Shown: piece after piece, positions 54,272 through 62,974 of the stretch | How positions within the stretch are numbered: the stretch's first letter is position 1 | Layout of the letters: every line of letters begins with the position of its first letter | Origin: Allomuricauda sp. CAU 1633 | GTDB lineage: Bacteria > Bacteroidota > Bacteroidia > Flavobacteriales > Flavobacteriaceae | Length of the DNA: 64,000 nucleotides | NCBI RefSeq assembly: GCF_017313225.1 | Contig: NZ_JAFLNE010000003.1 | Span: 526,692 to 590,691 of the forward strand | Reading direction: 5' to 3' | The notes under the pieces: generated by a model | Told to the model about the DNA's origin: nothing | The model's input: the letters and a program-made list of their open reading frames with translations, nothing else | Database searches by the model: none | Translations under genes and position numbers: made by a program

Positions 54272-54401
54272 TTATTGACAGCCCCAATTCACAATTCATT
54301 TAAAATCAATCTTATCTTATTGTTTTTTAACTACTTAAAACTATAATTCTTAAATTAAGTACTACGTCTGTGTACGGCTATGTACAAATAAATACATATT
54401 T

Positions 54402-54424
54402 GGTTGGGAAAATGTTGGGAAAAC
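54402..54424. repeat. Direct repeat upstream of the integrase gene (possible arm-type site)
   Basis: GTTGGGAAAA occurs twice with an 11-bp period (54403-54412 and 54414-54423), between the attachment site and the integrase start. Such tandem short repeats near att sites can be binding sites for the integrase arm domain or the excisionase. The evidence is limited to this pair. Confidence 0.35.
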
Positions 54425-54452
54425 ATATAACTTTGATTGAAACACCCGCTTC

Positions 54453-55742
54453 ATGGCTTCTATTAAATATCGGATAAAATCTAAGTCATCAAATGCATCC
54501 ATTTATCTAAAACTTTCACTAGGCAGAGGAAGAGTATTTGAAAAGAAAACAGATTACATAGTAGATTATAGTAAATGGAGCTTTACCAAAGGCATGCCAA
54601 AACAAAATGAGGCCAATGAAAAAAAACTGGCCAATAAGCTAAGGTCTTTAACCAAGTATATTTTAGAGCAGGTCAATGAATCAATCTCAAATGGAGAGGA
54701 TATCAACTTTAACTGGCTAGAATATCATATTGGTATACACTTAAAAAAAATAACTCCTGAAAACCAAACTGATTATGTTACTGATTCTATTCAGAATATC
54801 ATAGACACCGCCAACTTGAGAACCAATCAAAATGGAGGCATGGGGCTTTCTCAAAGTAGAATTAACGACTACAGTGCATTACTAAGGATTTTTAAAGAGT
54901 TCCAAGGAAAGAAGAGTATAAAAATTGTTGAGGTCGATGGACCTTTGGCCACTAATTTTTTAAACTTTTTGGTCAATGAAAAAAAATACTCCAAAGGATA
55001 TGCTAAAAGGTTAATTGGGAACCTAAAAACCGTTTGTTACGATGCCGCATTTAATGGACTTGAAGTATCCAATCAACTTAAAAAAATCAAGGGTGGAAAG
55101 ATTAAAAATGAGTTCATAATTTTTTTGACCCCGGAGGAAATTCAGAAAATAAAAAAAGCAAAACTAGTAACCCCTTATTTGAATAATGCACGTAAATGGT
55201 TGCTTCTTGGATGTTATTTAGGGCAACGGGGAGGTGATTTACTTAGTTTATCTGAAAAGAACATAAAAATGGTTGAAGGTGTCAATGTCATTCAATTAAC
55301 CCAACAAAAGACAAAAAAGCATGTTACTATTCCAATTTTTGATGAGGCAAACGAAGTTCTTAATGCAGGGTTTCCAAGAAAAATATCAACCCAAAAATTC
55401 AATGAGTATATAAAAAAAGTATGTGCAATTGCTGAGGTTGATGAACCAACCGAAGGAAACAAATTTGATAAAAAGTCAAAAAGGAACATCAAAGACATTT
55501 ATCCAAAACATAAGTTGGTCACATCACATATTTGTAGAAGGTCATTTGCAACTAACTACTATGGAGTTATTCCCTTGCATCTATTAATGAAAATAACCGG
55601 GCATAGCAGCGAAAAAAGTCTTTTGGGATATATTGGCAAATCCAGTTATGACTATGCGAAAGAAACAATCAATTTCATGGAAAAACTGAAATCAAATAAT
55701 CAAAATTCAAAAGTTATTCCCTTAAAACAATCCCAACCATAA
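54453..55742 (+). CDS. Tyrosine-type site-specific recombinase (integrase)
   Basis: A 429-residue integrase with an N-terminal arm-binding region, a SAM-like core-binding domain (about 105-205) and a catalytic domain (about 225-410). The catalytic residues are R259 in LGQRGGD, K286 in QQKTKK, H359 and R362 in SHICRRSF, H384 in TGHSS, and the nucleophile Y393 in LLGYIG. All are present, so the enzyme should be active. It belongs to the integrases common in Bacteroidota mobile elements. It lies next to the tRNA remnant, which is its likely target. Confidence 0.95.
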   Translation: MASIKYRIKSKSSNASIYLKLSLGRGRVFEKKTDYIVDYSKWSFTKGMPKQNEANEKKLANKLRSLTKYILEQVNESISNGEDINFNWLEYHIGIHLKKITPENQTDYVTDSIQNIIDTANLRTNQNGGMGLSQSRINDYSALLRIFKEFQGKKSIKIVEVDGPLATNFLNFLVNEKKYSKGYAKRLIGNLKTVCYDAAFNGLEVSNQLKKIKGGKIKNEFIIFLTPEEIQKIKKAKLVTPYLNNARKWLLLGCYLGQRGGDLLSLSEKNIKMVEGVNVIQLTQQKTKKHVTIPIFDEANEVLNAGFPRKISTQKFNEYIKKVCAIAEVDEPTEGNKFDKKSKRNIKDIYPKHKLVTSHICRRSFATNYYGVIPLHLLMKITGHSSEKSLLGYIGKSSYDYAKETINFMEKLKSNNQNSKVIPLKQSQP

Positions 55743-55808
55743 AAGGAATATCAGTTCACTTGGGCAACAAAATAGGTCCACTTACAAAACCCATCTAAAT
55801 TGAAAACA

Positions 55809-56033
55809 ATGAATGATTTTGAAAGAGAAAAACTAAGAAAGGAATTAGAAGCTAGTATCAAACACAAGGAGCAGAGTATCAAACGCAGGGAGCATGAATT
55901 ATGGAAAGCTCTATCAAAATGTGTAGAGATTTCAAACGATCTTCAGGATGCCAAAATTATTAGTTTAAAACAGGACTTAGGAATTGGATTATCAAACAAG
56001 GATTATGAACTTCTAGATAAGTATGATGAATAG
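55809..56033 (+). CDS. Small coiled-coil protein of unknown function
   Basis: A 74-residue charged protein (MNDFEREKLRKELEASIKHK at the start) predicted to be mostly helical, with heptad-like patterns over the first 45 residues. No family is recognised. The ATG at 55809 is preferred over a TTG three codons earlier. It lies 66 bp after the integrase gene and 57 bp before the next gene, so it is probably part of the same transcript. Confidence 0.6.
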   Translation: MNDFEREKLRKELEASIKHKEQSIKRREHELWKALSKCVEISNDLQDAKIISLKQDLGIGLSNKDYELLDKYDE

Positions 56034-56089
56034 TCCACAAGGGATTCATTTAATTGTGATTGCATAGAAGAATCAGTTAAATTGAATTG

Positions 56090-56809
56090 ATGAAAAAGTC
56101 TTTAGATGAAATAGAACCATTCTTCAAAGCCATTGAGCAAGGTATTTCGCTTTTGGAGACTAAACTTCGAATAGAATCCATTTGTGGTCAGAATTTTGAA
56201 AATTATGAACTTCTCAAATATGATCTTGAAGCAAGAATCAACGACAAAAAATCACTTTTAGAACTAGACTATCCCCAAGGCTGGGAAAAATCATATTATG
56301 AAGAAAGAAACAAACGTATTGAAGAAATTCAGAAAATTGAGAAATATCTAAATGAAGTTGAAAATACAGACCCTACTGACACAATAAGAATACTAAAATC
56401 AAGATGGCCGGAAAGCGCATTAGACAAAAAGAATTATGAAATTGATATTGCCGTATTAACTCTCACTGCTTCACTGGATATAATCAACCTCTTAATTGAA
56501 TCATTTAATCCAAAATTACCTATAAGTCCAAGCCAAACTGTTTTAATTGGCTCTTACTTCTTATCTGGAAAAGTAGATAAACTGCGAAGTATGCCCAAGC
56601 CCACTTCTTGGAGAAATATTGCCAAAGAACTAAAATTTCCAGAAACATGGAATGGCAAACTTAGTACCACATACAAAATCTACAATGAAATTGGTCAAAC
56701 TAAGGATGATAACAATAATGTTTTCAGAAATATTAAAGACAGAGAAGCAATATCTCGGTACTGCATGGACAATGACATTGATATAATTTGTTCAAAATAC
56801 CTTAACTAA
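56090..56809 (+). CDS. Uncharacterised protein, helical, element-borne
   Basis: A 239-residue protein that is strongly helical and charged. The C-terminal part (SWRNIAKELKFPETWNGKLS) could hold a DNA-binding or protein-binding region. It has weak resemblance in size and helical make-up to RteC-like regulators of Bacteroidota conjugative transposons, but no motif supports that firmly. It ends just before an operator-like repeat array. Function unknown. Confidence 0.6.
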   Translation: MKKSLDEIEPFFKAIEQGISLLETKLRIESICGQNFENYELLKYDLEARINDKKSLLELDYPQGWEKSYYEERNKRIEEIQKIEKYLNEVENTDPTDTIRILKSRWPESALDKKNYEIDIAVLTLTASLDIINLLIESFNPKLPISPSQTVLIGSYFLSGKVDKLRSMPKPTSWRNIAKELKFPETWNGKLSTTYKIYNEIGQTKDDNNNVFRNIKDREAISRYCMDNDIDIICSKYLN

Positions 56810-56814
56810 TATTA

Positions 56815-56853
56815 TGATACTTCACTGATACCAGTATCAGCTATATAGTATCA
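56815..56853. promoter_or_regulatory. Four-half-site operator (TGATAC/GTATCA) upstream of the HTH gene
   Basis: TGATAC occurs at 56815-56820 and 56826-56831, and its complement GTATCA at 56834-56839 and 56848-56853. The inner pair forms the perfect palindrome CTGATACCAGTATCAG, and the outer pair is arranged around it. The array starts 5 bp after a stop codon and ends 43 bp before the HTH gene start. This is the layout of a phage-type repressor operator. Confidence 0.65.
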
Positions 56854-56896
56854 AATAGTTCTTCACAAATTGCAGACATAATTAAAAACTGAGATT

Positions 56897-57178
56897 ATGT
56901 CTGGTTCAATACAATTCATTAATACAACTCCAGAGGAACTTCTGTCAGAAGTCGATAAAAGACTCTATAAACATTATGACAGAATTGAAAACAATTTTCA
57001 ACCTAAGAAACCTGAAGAATATATTCAGGGAAGAGAGGTAGAAAAGCTACTCAAGATTTCTTCCACAACTCGTCACGCATGGTCCAAAAAAGGCATTCTC
57101 AAAAAGCATGGGATTGGGGGTCATATTCTGTACAAAAGATCTGAGGTAGAAGCAGCCTTGATAGCAATTAACGAATAA
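56897..57178 (+). CDS. Small helix-turn-helix (MerR/excisionase-like) DNA-binding protein
   Basis: A 93-residue protein whose C-terminal half is a winged helix-turn-helix of the HTH_17/excisionase type: YIQGREVEKLLKISSTTRHA, then WSKKGILKKHGIGGHILYKR and SEVEAAL. Proteins of this class in Bacteroidota elements act as excisionases or as activators of excision and replication genes. It is the first gene after the TGATAC/GTATCA array, so it may bind that array itself. Confidence 0.85.
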   Translation: MSGSIQFINTTPEELLSEVDKRLYKHYDRIENNFQPKKPEEYIQGREVEKLLKISSTTRHAWSKKGILKKHGIGGHILYKRSEVEAALIAINE

Positions 57179-57194
57179 CATTAAAATCCAAATA

Positions 57195-57836
57195 ATGATG
57201 CGTAAAACAAAAACACAATTTAAGCCCATATCTCTGGGCAGGGATGAAAGATCAATTAACGAAGTGATTAGGAACAAAAAGTCCAAGCCTAGTCCGTTAG
57301 CTGAACTTTATAGGGAAACGAAAGAACTTGTTGGTAAGGATATGGACCAACTCGAATTTTTTAACACTTTAAACGATGGATTTGAAGGGTTTGCCAAACA
57401 TTTAAGGGAACAAAGCAACCTGCCCAATGCCACAGCAGACATTCTTTTTCAGATGCATGGCATTTCAAAAGACACCATGAAAAACCTCATTGGCAGGTTT
57501 AGGGATATTGGGTTGACCGCTATGGAAGAAATTCAACTGAACTTCAAGGATGGCGAATTTTTCTTTCCTGATGAAGTTTATAAGGAAATAGAAAAAAGAT
57601 ATTCTTACGAAACTCAAAACCAAACTCAAAATGACGCTTTTGAATTACTTTCCAAATTGGGTGAATCATTAGATGAGGTCATTGACAAAGGTTTTGTTAG
57701 AGTAGACCTTGAGCCTAGAAGTATGCACGGAAAAACCAAGTATACAATTTTAAAAGAGTTAGACAACACACTAACTACTGAACAAGGTAAGATTGTTCCA
57801 AACCGGTCTTTCATTCTAGGCTTGCAAGAAGCATAA
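57195..57836 (+). CDS. Uncharacterised element protein between HTH and replication genes
   Basis: A 213-residue soluble protein without a recognised family. A segment at about 65-110 (GFAKHLREQSNLPNATADIL and DTMKNLIGRFRDIGLTAMEE) looks like a helical bundle. The position, 16 bp after the HTH gene and 69 bp before the replication initiator gene, suggests a role in replication or its control. Confidence 0.6.
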   Translation: MMRKTKTQFKPISLGRDERSINEVIRNKKSKPSPLAELYRETKELVGKDMDQLEFFNTLNDGFEGFAKHLREQSNLPNATADILFQMHGISKDTMKNLIGRFRDIGLTAMEEIQLNFKDGEFFFPDEVYKEIEKRYSYETQNQTQNDAFELLSKLGESLDEVIDKGFVRVDLEPRSMHGKTKYTILKELDNTLTTEQGKIVPNRSFILGLQEA

Positions 57837-57905
57837 TTCGTGCATTGTTTGGATGGGGTCAATTGAGTTAAATCGTTGGCCCCTTTATCATAATCCGGAA
57901 AGACT

Positions 57906-59297
57906 ATGCTTGATTTTCTCAAAGTTATAGTTAAGGATCCTGACGAGATAGAATTCATTTGGAACAATGACAAACTAATATTTCACGACTACAGAGAAAA
58001 ACTTAACCATTTTGATTGGGAAACATTGATTACCAAATCAACTAAGAAATACAAAGGCACCTTATTCTGCAGACATGAATCTAAAATCGAAATCTTGATA
58101 CGGCCAGGGTACTTACATAATGATAATGTACATAACGCTGGGAAGTTTTCCCCAGATGACTGTATTGGGGTGCTTAAAAACCTATTGGATTCATTGGGCA
58201 TTACCTCTTTGGAACACTACCATATAGTAAATATAGAATTTGGTTTAAATCTTATCATTCCCGGATATGACAAAGAAATAATACACTTTGTTGAATATTG
58301 GAAAAGAACCAGGTTCAAGAATGATGATGAACTGGCATTTTCCAAGAAAGCATATAAGGAACAAAGCAATGGCACAGCCAATACTTATAAAATAGTCAAG
58401 CTGTATAGTAAGGGCTTGCAACACCCAGATTTTTGCCCCAAAGAAACAATTAGATTTGAGATAAAATCCAAGCAATCCAAATACATAAACCAATTAGGGG
58501 TTAAAACCATACGTGATTTGTTTGCATTAGAGCCTTATAAAGTAATGTCTAAGGAACTGAAAGAAACATCAACTGATATTCTCTTTCTTGATCAATCGGT
58601 TTCCTTTGAAGGTTTAGATGGTTCCGAATCTATTAAGCTCAAGGATTTCTTGAACACCTACACCTGGCATCAAACCATTAATGAAGGCCATAGGAACACT
58701 TTCGCTAAAAGAAGGGCATCATACAATTGTTTATTGGATAAAGCTGGTAAGAATATACATAAAGTATTCAGCAATCAGGTTGCCTTTGACCTAGATAACC
58801 TTATTACAAATGAAGCTGAGATATGTGCAAATTCCACAACAAAGAAAATGTGTGCATATTCCACCTATGATATACTTGGAATTTCCACCCTTGGAATTTC
58901 CACCCATGGAAAACGCACCCTTGGAATTTGCACACAAGAAGAATCAAAAAGGGAAGATATCCTTACTCATAACAAGGATTTGGACAATTCCGAGATTTGG
59001 AAAACTGCCATATCTGAAAAGCAACATATGAGAAATAACAATTGGGTGATGGCCCATTTGCATGAGTTAGGTGTAAAGACAACCAGAAATGACACTTTAC
59101 AAAGGGCTGTTAGAACTTTAATCAGCAAAGACTATTCTAACCCCAGGCCGTATTTCAACGCAATAACAAGAATTGTTAGACTTCTATCCGAAAGGTATGG
59201 AATTGAACTATCAGAAAATCAACTGATGAAATTAGCTTCAAAAAGTAGAAAACAAAAAGGCAAAAAAATAATTGGATGGCCAGCACAATTAAGTTGA
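57906..59297 (+). CDS. Putative phage/plasmid replication initiator (gene II/X-like, rolling-circle type)
   Basis: A 463-residue protein. The middle part (NIEFGLNLIIPG, then YKIVKLYSKGLQH, ETIRFEIKSKQSKYINQLGV and KTIRDLF) matches the layout of phage replication initiators of the gene II/X type: a strand, a YSKG/YDKG motif, and an RFEIK strand followed by a helix. A histidine pair in LEHYHIVNIEF could be the metal site of an HUH-type nickase, but the assignment is not certain. The region coding for residues ~307-344 contains a short-repeat array that may be an origin. It overlaps the next gene by 22 bp. Confidence 0.55.
   Translation: MLDFLKVIVKDPDEIEFIWNNDKLIFHDYREKLNHFDWETLITKSTKKYKGTLFCRHESKIEILIRPGYLHNDNVHNAGKFSPDDCIGVLKNLLDSLGITSLEHYHIVNIEFGLNLIIPGYDKEIIHFVEYWKRTRFKNDDELAFSKKAYKEQSNGTANTYKIVKLYSKGLQHPDFCPKETIRFEIKSKQSKYINQLGVKTIRDLFALEPYKVMSKELKETSTDILFLDQSVSFEGLDGSESIKLKDFLNTYTWHQTINEGHRNTFAKRRASYNCLLDKAGKNIHKVFSNQVAFDLDNLITNEAEICANSTTKKMCAYSTYDILGISTLGISTHGKRTLGICTQEESKREDILTHNKDLDNSEIWKTAISEKQHMRNNNWVMAHLHELGVKTTRNDTLQRAVRTLISKDYSNPRPYFNAITRIVRLLSERYGIELSENQLMKLASKSRKQKGKKIIGWPAQLS
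58824..58935. repeat. Iteron-like repeat array inside the replication gene (candidate origin)
   Basis: Within the coding region lie TTGGAATTTCCACCC twice in tandem (58876-58890, 58891-58905), then two degenerate 15-bp units (58906-58920 ATGGAAAACGCACCC; 58921-58935 TTGGAATTTGCACAC). TGTGCAAATTCC at 58824-58835 is the exact reverse complement of GGAATTTGCACA at 58923-58934, and a variant occurs at 58851-58862. The protein segment coded here is low in complexity (LGISTLGISTHGKRTLGICT), which suggests that the DNA, not the protein, is conserved. Confidence 0.6.
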
Positions 59298-59575
59298 GAT
59301 TAAAGAAAGCAATAATTCTTGAGGACCATAGGAGGTTGCTTAAAGGTGAGAATACAATCAACAACATTAGAAGGTTAGCTCTGCTCATGGAAGAAGCGTA
59401 TCCCAATAGATATGTATTTGAGAACGTGAATGTATGGCTTTGCAAACTCAATACCACTGGTATAAAGAATATTGACCAAACCTATGTGATGAACCAAACT
59501 ATAAATGATTTATGTGAAGTGCTGCACATAGATAAAGAAGATTTAATCAATGAAATTGAAGATGAAAACTATTGA
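59276..59575 (+). CDS. Small uncharacterised protein translationally coupled to the replication gene
   Basis: A 99-residue helical protein that starts 22 bp before the end of the replication gene, in another frame. No known family is recognised. Features are KLRLKKAIILEDHRRLLKGE at the start and an acidic tail. The overlap indicates coupled translation and a shared function, perhaps regulation of replication. Confidence 0.6.
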   Translation: MASTIKLRLKKAIILEDHRRLLKGENTINNIRRLALLMEEAYPNRYVFENVNVWLCKLNTTGIKNIDQTYVMNQTINDLCEVLHIDKEDLINEIEDENY

Positions 59576-59657
59576 AGGGCTAAGGTACTGTAGTGACTTT
59601 GGAAACAAAACCCAATACGTTGCGCACGCCGAAAAAAGTATGCTTGACAGACTTTTG

Positions 59658-59686
59658 AAAAGTGTCACGTTTTGTGTCCCACTTTT
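59658..59686. repeat. Inverted repeat upstream of the small-terminase-like gene
   Basis: AAAAGTG at 59658-59664 and CACTTTT at 59680-59686 are perfect inverted repeats; the spacer contains CAC and GTG as an inner pair. The site sits in a 164-bp gap that separates the replication part from the packaging and tail part, and is a plausible operator or promoter region for the second operon. Confidence 0.45.
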
Positions 59687-59739
59687 GGGAGTGCAAATTC
59701 AAATTTTAGGACAAAAAAGAGACAGATAATATTTAAAAT

Positions 59740-60378
59740 ATGCTAATCACACCAAAACAACTTGCAGAAGCAATTGGTATCAACCTCCCTACTTTGAGAA
59801 AGCATATCCAAAGAGATAAGTTGAGGAAAAGTGGAAAGTTTATTGATACAGAATTTCCCTTAAATAATGAATATATCATAACTCAAACCAACGGAAAGGG
59901 TTTAGATCTTAACAAAGTAGAAAAAAGGGAAATTAAACAGTTAAAAGATGTTGGCAATCTAAGCCCAGCGAAATCTAACAAGGCAATTGAGGTTGAACCC
60001 ACTAAGACTAAAGAATATGACTCTTTTGAACTACGAAAAAGGAAAGCAGATGCAGAAAAGGCAGAAAGGGACAATGAACTAAAAAAAATCGAGATTCAAA
60101 AGAAAATGGGAAAACTGATGCCAGTTGAGCTTATGGAAAAAATATTAGTGATAAATGTGCAATCCGTTTTCAGGTCATTTGAAGCAGAAGCAGAAAATAT
60201 AGCATCAACTTATTGTGAAATTCTGGGAGGTGATAGATCACATTTATCAGAAATGACCAAAAGAATGCGGGAGCATTTAGATGCTTCAATCAAGAAAACT
60301 AAGAAAATCGCATTTAGGGAAATCAAAATTGCTATCAACGATTATGCTGAGGTACGTAGCAGAGGTGAAAGAAAATAA
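59740..60378 (+). CDS. Small terminase subunit-like protein (putative DNA packaging protein)
   Basis: A 212-residue protein with an N-terminal helix-turn-helix (MLITPKQLAEAIGINLPTLR), a low-complexity linker, and a long charged helix (RKRKADAEKAERDNELKKIE, then KKMGKLMPVEL) of the type seen in phage lambda gpNu1-like and other small terminase subunits. The RKADAE...KLMPVE segment is characteristic. The small subunit recognises packaging sites and works with a large terminase, but no large terminase is encoded next to it. In phage satellites a separate small subunit often redirects the helper's packaging motor. Confidence 0.5.
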   Translation: MLITPKQLAEAIGINLPTLRKHIQRDKLRKSGKFIDTEFPLNNEYIITQTNGKGLDLNKVEKREIKQLKDVGNLSPAKSNKAIEVEPTKTKEYDSFELRKRKADAEKAERDNELKKIEIQKKMGKLMPVELMEKILVINVQSVFRSFEAEAENIASTYCEILGGDRSHLSEMTKRMREHLDASIKKTKKIAFREIKIAINDYAEVRSRGERK

Positions 60379-60392
60379 TAAATAAAAGAATT

Positions 60393-62267
60393 ATGCCAGC
60401 AACAATTAAAATACCAGCTGAATTCAGGGCCATCGACAAAATGACCCATGTAGTCAATAAAATGACTGCAGGTGTTAGGAAATTCACTAAGAACAGTAGT
60501 TACGCTATTAGCAGGTTGGATGCTCGATTCAACAAATCCATTGGACGGATGAAGCGAATGGCCGGTAATTTTGGAGTTTTTTTGGGGGGTGCGGCATTGT
60601 ACGGTGCCCTGAGCGGAGCGGTAGGGATTACCGCAGACTACGAACAAGCTAATGCAAATCTTGCATCAATTTTGGGAATCAATATTGATCAGACTAAGCA
60701 GCTGCAAAAGAATTCCAAGTTATTGGGTGCAACCACTGCTTTTACAGCTTCTGAGGTTGCTGGTTTACAAACCGAGTATGGTAAGCTGGGCTTTTCGGAA
60801 AAGGAAATACTGGCAATGACCCAAAGCACTTTGTCTTTAGCTGCTGCCACTAAAACAGAATTGGGTCAGTCTGCAATCCAGGTTGGTTCCGCTTTGAAAT
60901 CTTTCGGAATGGATGCGAAACAGGCTTCCAGGGTTTCAGATGTTTTTGCCATGGCTCAAAGTAAGGCAGCTGTAGACATGGAATTTTTTAATACCTCCAT
61001 GTCCATAGTTTCACCGGTAGCTTCAAAGTTTGGTTTTAAAATAGAAGAAGTCGTATCCCTTTTAGGTAGTTTGGGTGATGCGGCATTTGATTCAAGTAGT
61101 GCCGCAACTGCAACCAGAAACATTTTATTAAACTTAGCTGATAGCAATGGTAAGCTGGCAAAATCTTTGGGCAGACCGGTTAAGAACCTTCCCGATTTAG
61201 TATCAGGATTAAAGGAATTGCATGCCAAAGGTGTTCCACTTGCTAAAATGTTGGAATTGACGGATAAGAGATCTGTAGCTGCTTTCGCAACATTTATTTC
61301 CAGTACTGATAAGATTCTGGCCATGAATGATGCTCTTGGTAAAGCTGGTGGAACTGCTCAAAAAATGGCAGAAAAACAATTGGACACCTTAACCGGTAAA
61401 ACCACAATATTAAAATCCGCTTACGAAGGATTCATTCTTTCATTAGATGATGGAACGGGTGCATATTCCAATACTATAAAGAATGTAGTTATGGTCGCAA
61501 CGGAAATGTTATCAATGGCCAGTGGAACCGCTAAAGCTGAAAGCGAAATGACGGCCAGTGAAAAAGCGATCAGAATGTATGCTAATACAGCTGCCCAGGT
61601 TTTAAAAATCATTGGTGGATTAGCTGCAGCATTTGTTGTTTTCAAAGTTGCTTTGGCTGCTTATACAGTTGTGCAAGGGATAATGACAGCTGCTACGTGG
61701 GCAGGAACAGCAGCATCAACCGCTTTTGCAGTTGCTGTGAACCTAGGGCTTTGGCCGATACTGGCCATAATAGCGGCCATTGCCGCTGTGATAGCGATAT
61801 TTTACTATTGGGATGATATTACAGCATGGTTTAGTAAACAATGGCAAAAATTTACTTCATGGATTGGAAAATTATGGGATAAGGTAGTTAGCTGGTTCAA
61901 GGAGTTCGATTTCAAGGAGTTCTTCAAAAAGATTGGTCAAAGCATTCTGAAATTCATGCTGGCACCAATGAAAATGGTGCTCAAAATGTTGAGTGAAATC
62001 AAAATGTTTGGTATAGGGGATATGGCCAGTGGAATATTGGAAAATATGGATAAGCTCACGGGAGATAGTGGCGTATCAACAAACAAACCACTTGAAAGCC
62101 CTGAATCAAGGCAGACAAGGGCAACCAAGGAGCAAACAAGGGCAATTGTGGATAGTAGAATCAGCTTGGACATCAATGATCCAGGTGGCCATGTTGGAAA
62201 TGTTTCAAATGCAGGACCGGAACCAATTGCTATAAGAACCCGAAGGACAATGGGCAGAGGTCAGTAA
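60393..62267 (+). CDS. Phage tail tape measure protein, TP901 type
   Basis: A 624-residue protein with the TP901 tape measure core at about residues 80-310 (TADYEQANANLASILGINID, GATTAFTASEVAGLQTEYGK, LAAATKTELGQSAIQVGSAL). Two strongly hydrophobic stretches follow at about 410-475, ending in a WPILAIIAAIAAVIAIFYYW segment. Tape measure proteins set tail length and take part in DNA injection. It is short for the family. It starts 14 bp after the terminase-like gene; in tailed phages these two genes are normally separated by the whole head module and the tail tube gene. Confidence 0.85.
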   Translation: MPATIKIPAEFRAIDKMTHVVNKMTAGVRKFTKNSSYAISRLDARFNKSIGRMKRMAGNFGVFLGGAALYGALSGAVGITADYEQANANLASILGINIDQTKQLQKNSKLLGATTAFTASEVAGLQTEYGKLGFSEKEILAMTQSTLSLAAATKTELGQSAIQVGSALKSFGMDAKQASRVSDVFAMAQSKAAVDMEFFNTSMSIVSPVASKFGFKIEEVVSLLGSLGDAAFDSSSAATATRNILLNLADSNGKLAKSLGRPVKNLPDLVSGLKELHAKGVPLAKMLELTDKRSVAAFATFISSTDKILAMNDALGKAGGTAQKMAEKQLDTLTGKTTILKSAYEGFILSLDDGTGAYSNTIKNVVMVATEMLSMASGTAKAESEMTASEKAIRMYANTAAQVLKIIGGLAAAFVVFKVALAAYTVVQGIMTAATWAGTAASTAFAVAVNLGLWPILAIIAAIAAVIAIFYYWDDITAWFSKQWQKFTSWIGKLWDKVVSWFKEFDFKEFFKKIGQSILKFMLAPMKMVLKMLSEIKMFGIGDMASGILENMDKLTGDSGVSTNKPLESPESRQTRATKEQTRAIVDSRISLDINDPGGHVGNVSNAGPEPIAIRTRRTMGRGQ

Positions 62268-62296
62268 TCAGATTAATCAATTAAAATTTCACGAAT

Positions 62297-62680
62297 ATGA
62301 TACCAAAAGGAACAATCTTTTATTTAACAAATAGCACGAGAACTGCCCTCTTTAAAAATGATTCCAATAAAGAGTTGACAATTAAATCAGGTATGCTCGT
62401 TACCACTGATGGTTGGGACAGAAATAACCTTCTTCTGGCCAAAAATGATGACAAGCTAAGGCATGTTATAGGATTTTTGGATTTGGATAAGGAAATCAAA
62501 CTGGCCAGCAAACAGGAAGTAACTGTTAAGTATTGTGAAAGTGGATATGCGGATAAAAGGGGAATTACGTTACCGGATGGAGTTGATTTAAAGACCATCC
62601 CCCAAGGAACAAACAAAACACTGGAACAAATTCTATTGGATTTAAGAATAGAAGTAGCGATACCAAATTGGGAATTTTAA
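62297..62680 (+). CDS. Uncharacterised protein of the element's tail/packaging operon
   Basis: A 127-residue protein predicted to be rich in beta-strands (GTIFYLTNSTRTALFKNDSN near the start). No known family is recognised. It follows the tape measure gene by 29 bp and may be a structural or chaperone partner of it. Whether it is a tail fibre-like or a decoration protein cannot be said. Confidence 0.6.
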   Translation: MIPKGTIFYLTNSTRTALFKNDSNKELTIKSGMLVTTDGWDRNNLLLAKNDDKLRHVIGFLDLDKEIKLASKQEVTVKYCESGYADKRGITLPDGVDLKTIPQGTNKTLEQILLDLRIEVAIPNWEF

Positions 62681-62691
62681 AATTATCCTAT

Positions 62692-62922
62692 ATGGCAGCA
62701 CCAACAATAGAAGAATTGAAAAACTGCGAACCGTATATGGTATCTGGATCAGATAAAATTCTAATTGCATATTGGAATCCAGCCACCAAAATGCTACATC
62801 ATTATGGTAAAGGAAAGAACTTTATTTCAACAGTAGGTTGTAAAGAAGATCCAGCAAACGAATCCATACTTGGGTTAGTATATTTTCAAATAGTAAAGGA
62901 TATGTCTTCTCTTTCACGTTAG
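62692..62922 (+). CDS. Small uncharacterised element protein
   Basis: A 76-residue protein beginning MAAPTIEELKNCEPYMVSGS. The ATG at 62692 is preferred over an in-frame TTG at 62668 that would overlap the previous gene. No family is recognised. It is in the same operon as the tape measure gene. Confidence 0.55.
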   Translation: MAAPTIEELKNCEPYMVSGSDKILIAYWNPATKMLHHYGKGKNFISTVGCKEDPANESILGLVYFQIVKDMSSLSR

Positions 62923-62974
62923 AAGCTAGACTCAACAATTAGAAAAACATAACAACAATAAATCATTACAAATT

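Noticed and set aside
54250..54330. Intact tRNA gene on the minus strand
   Set aside because: Only the T-loop to discriminator part is present. No anticodon or D-arm can be folded from the bases next to it, and the T-stem is mismatched.
58876..58935. Short tandem repeats as a CRISPR array
   Set aside because: The units are 15 bp, contiguous without spacers, and inside an open reading frame; no cas gene is present in the window.
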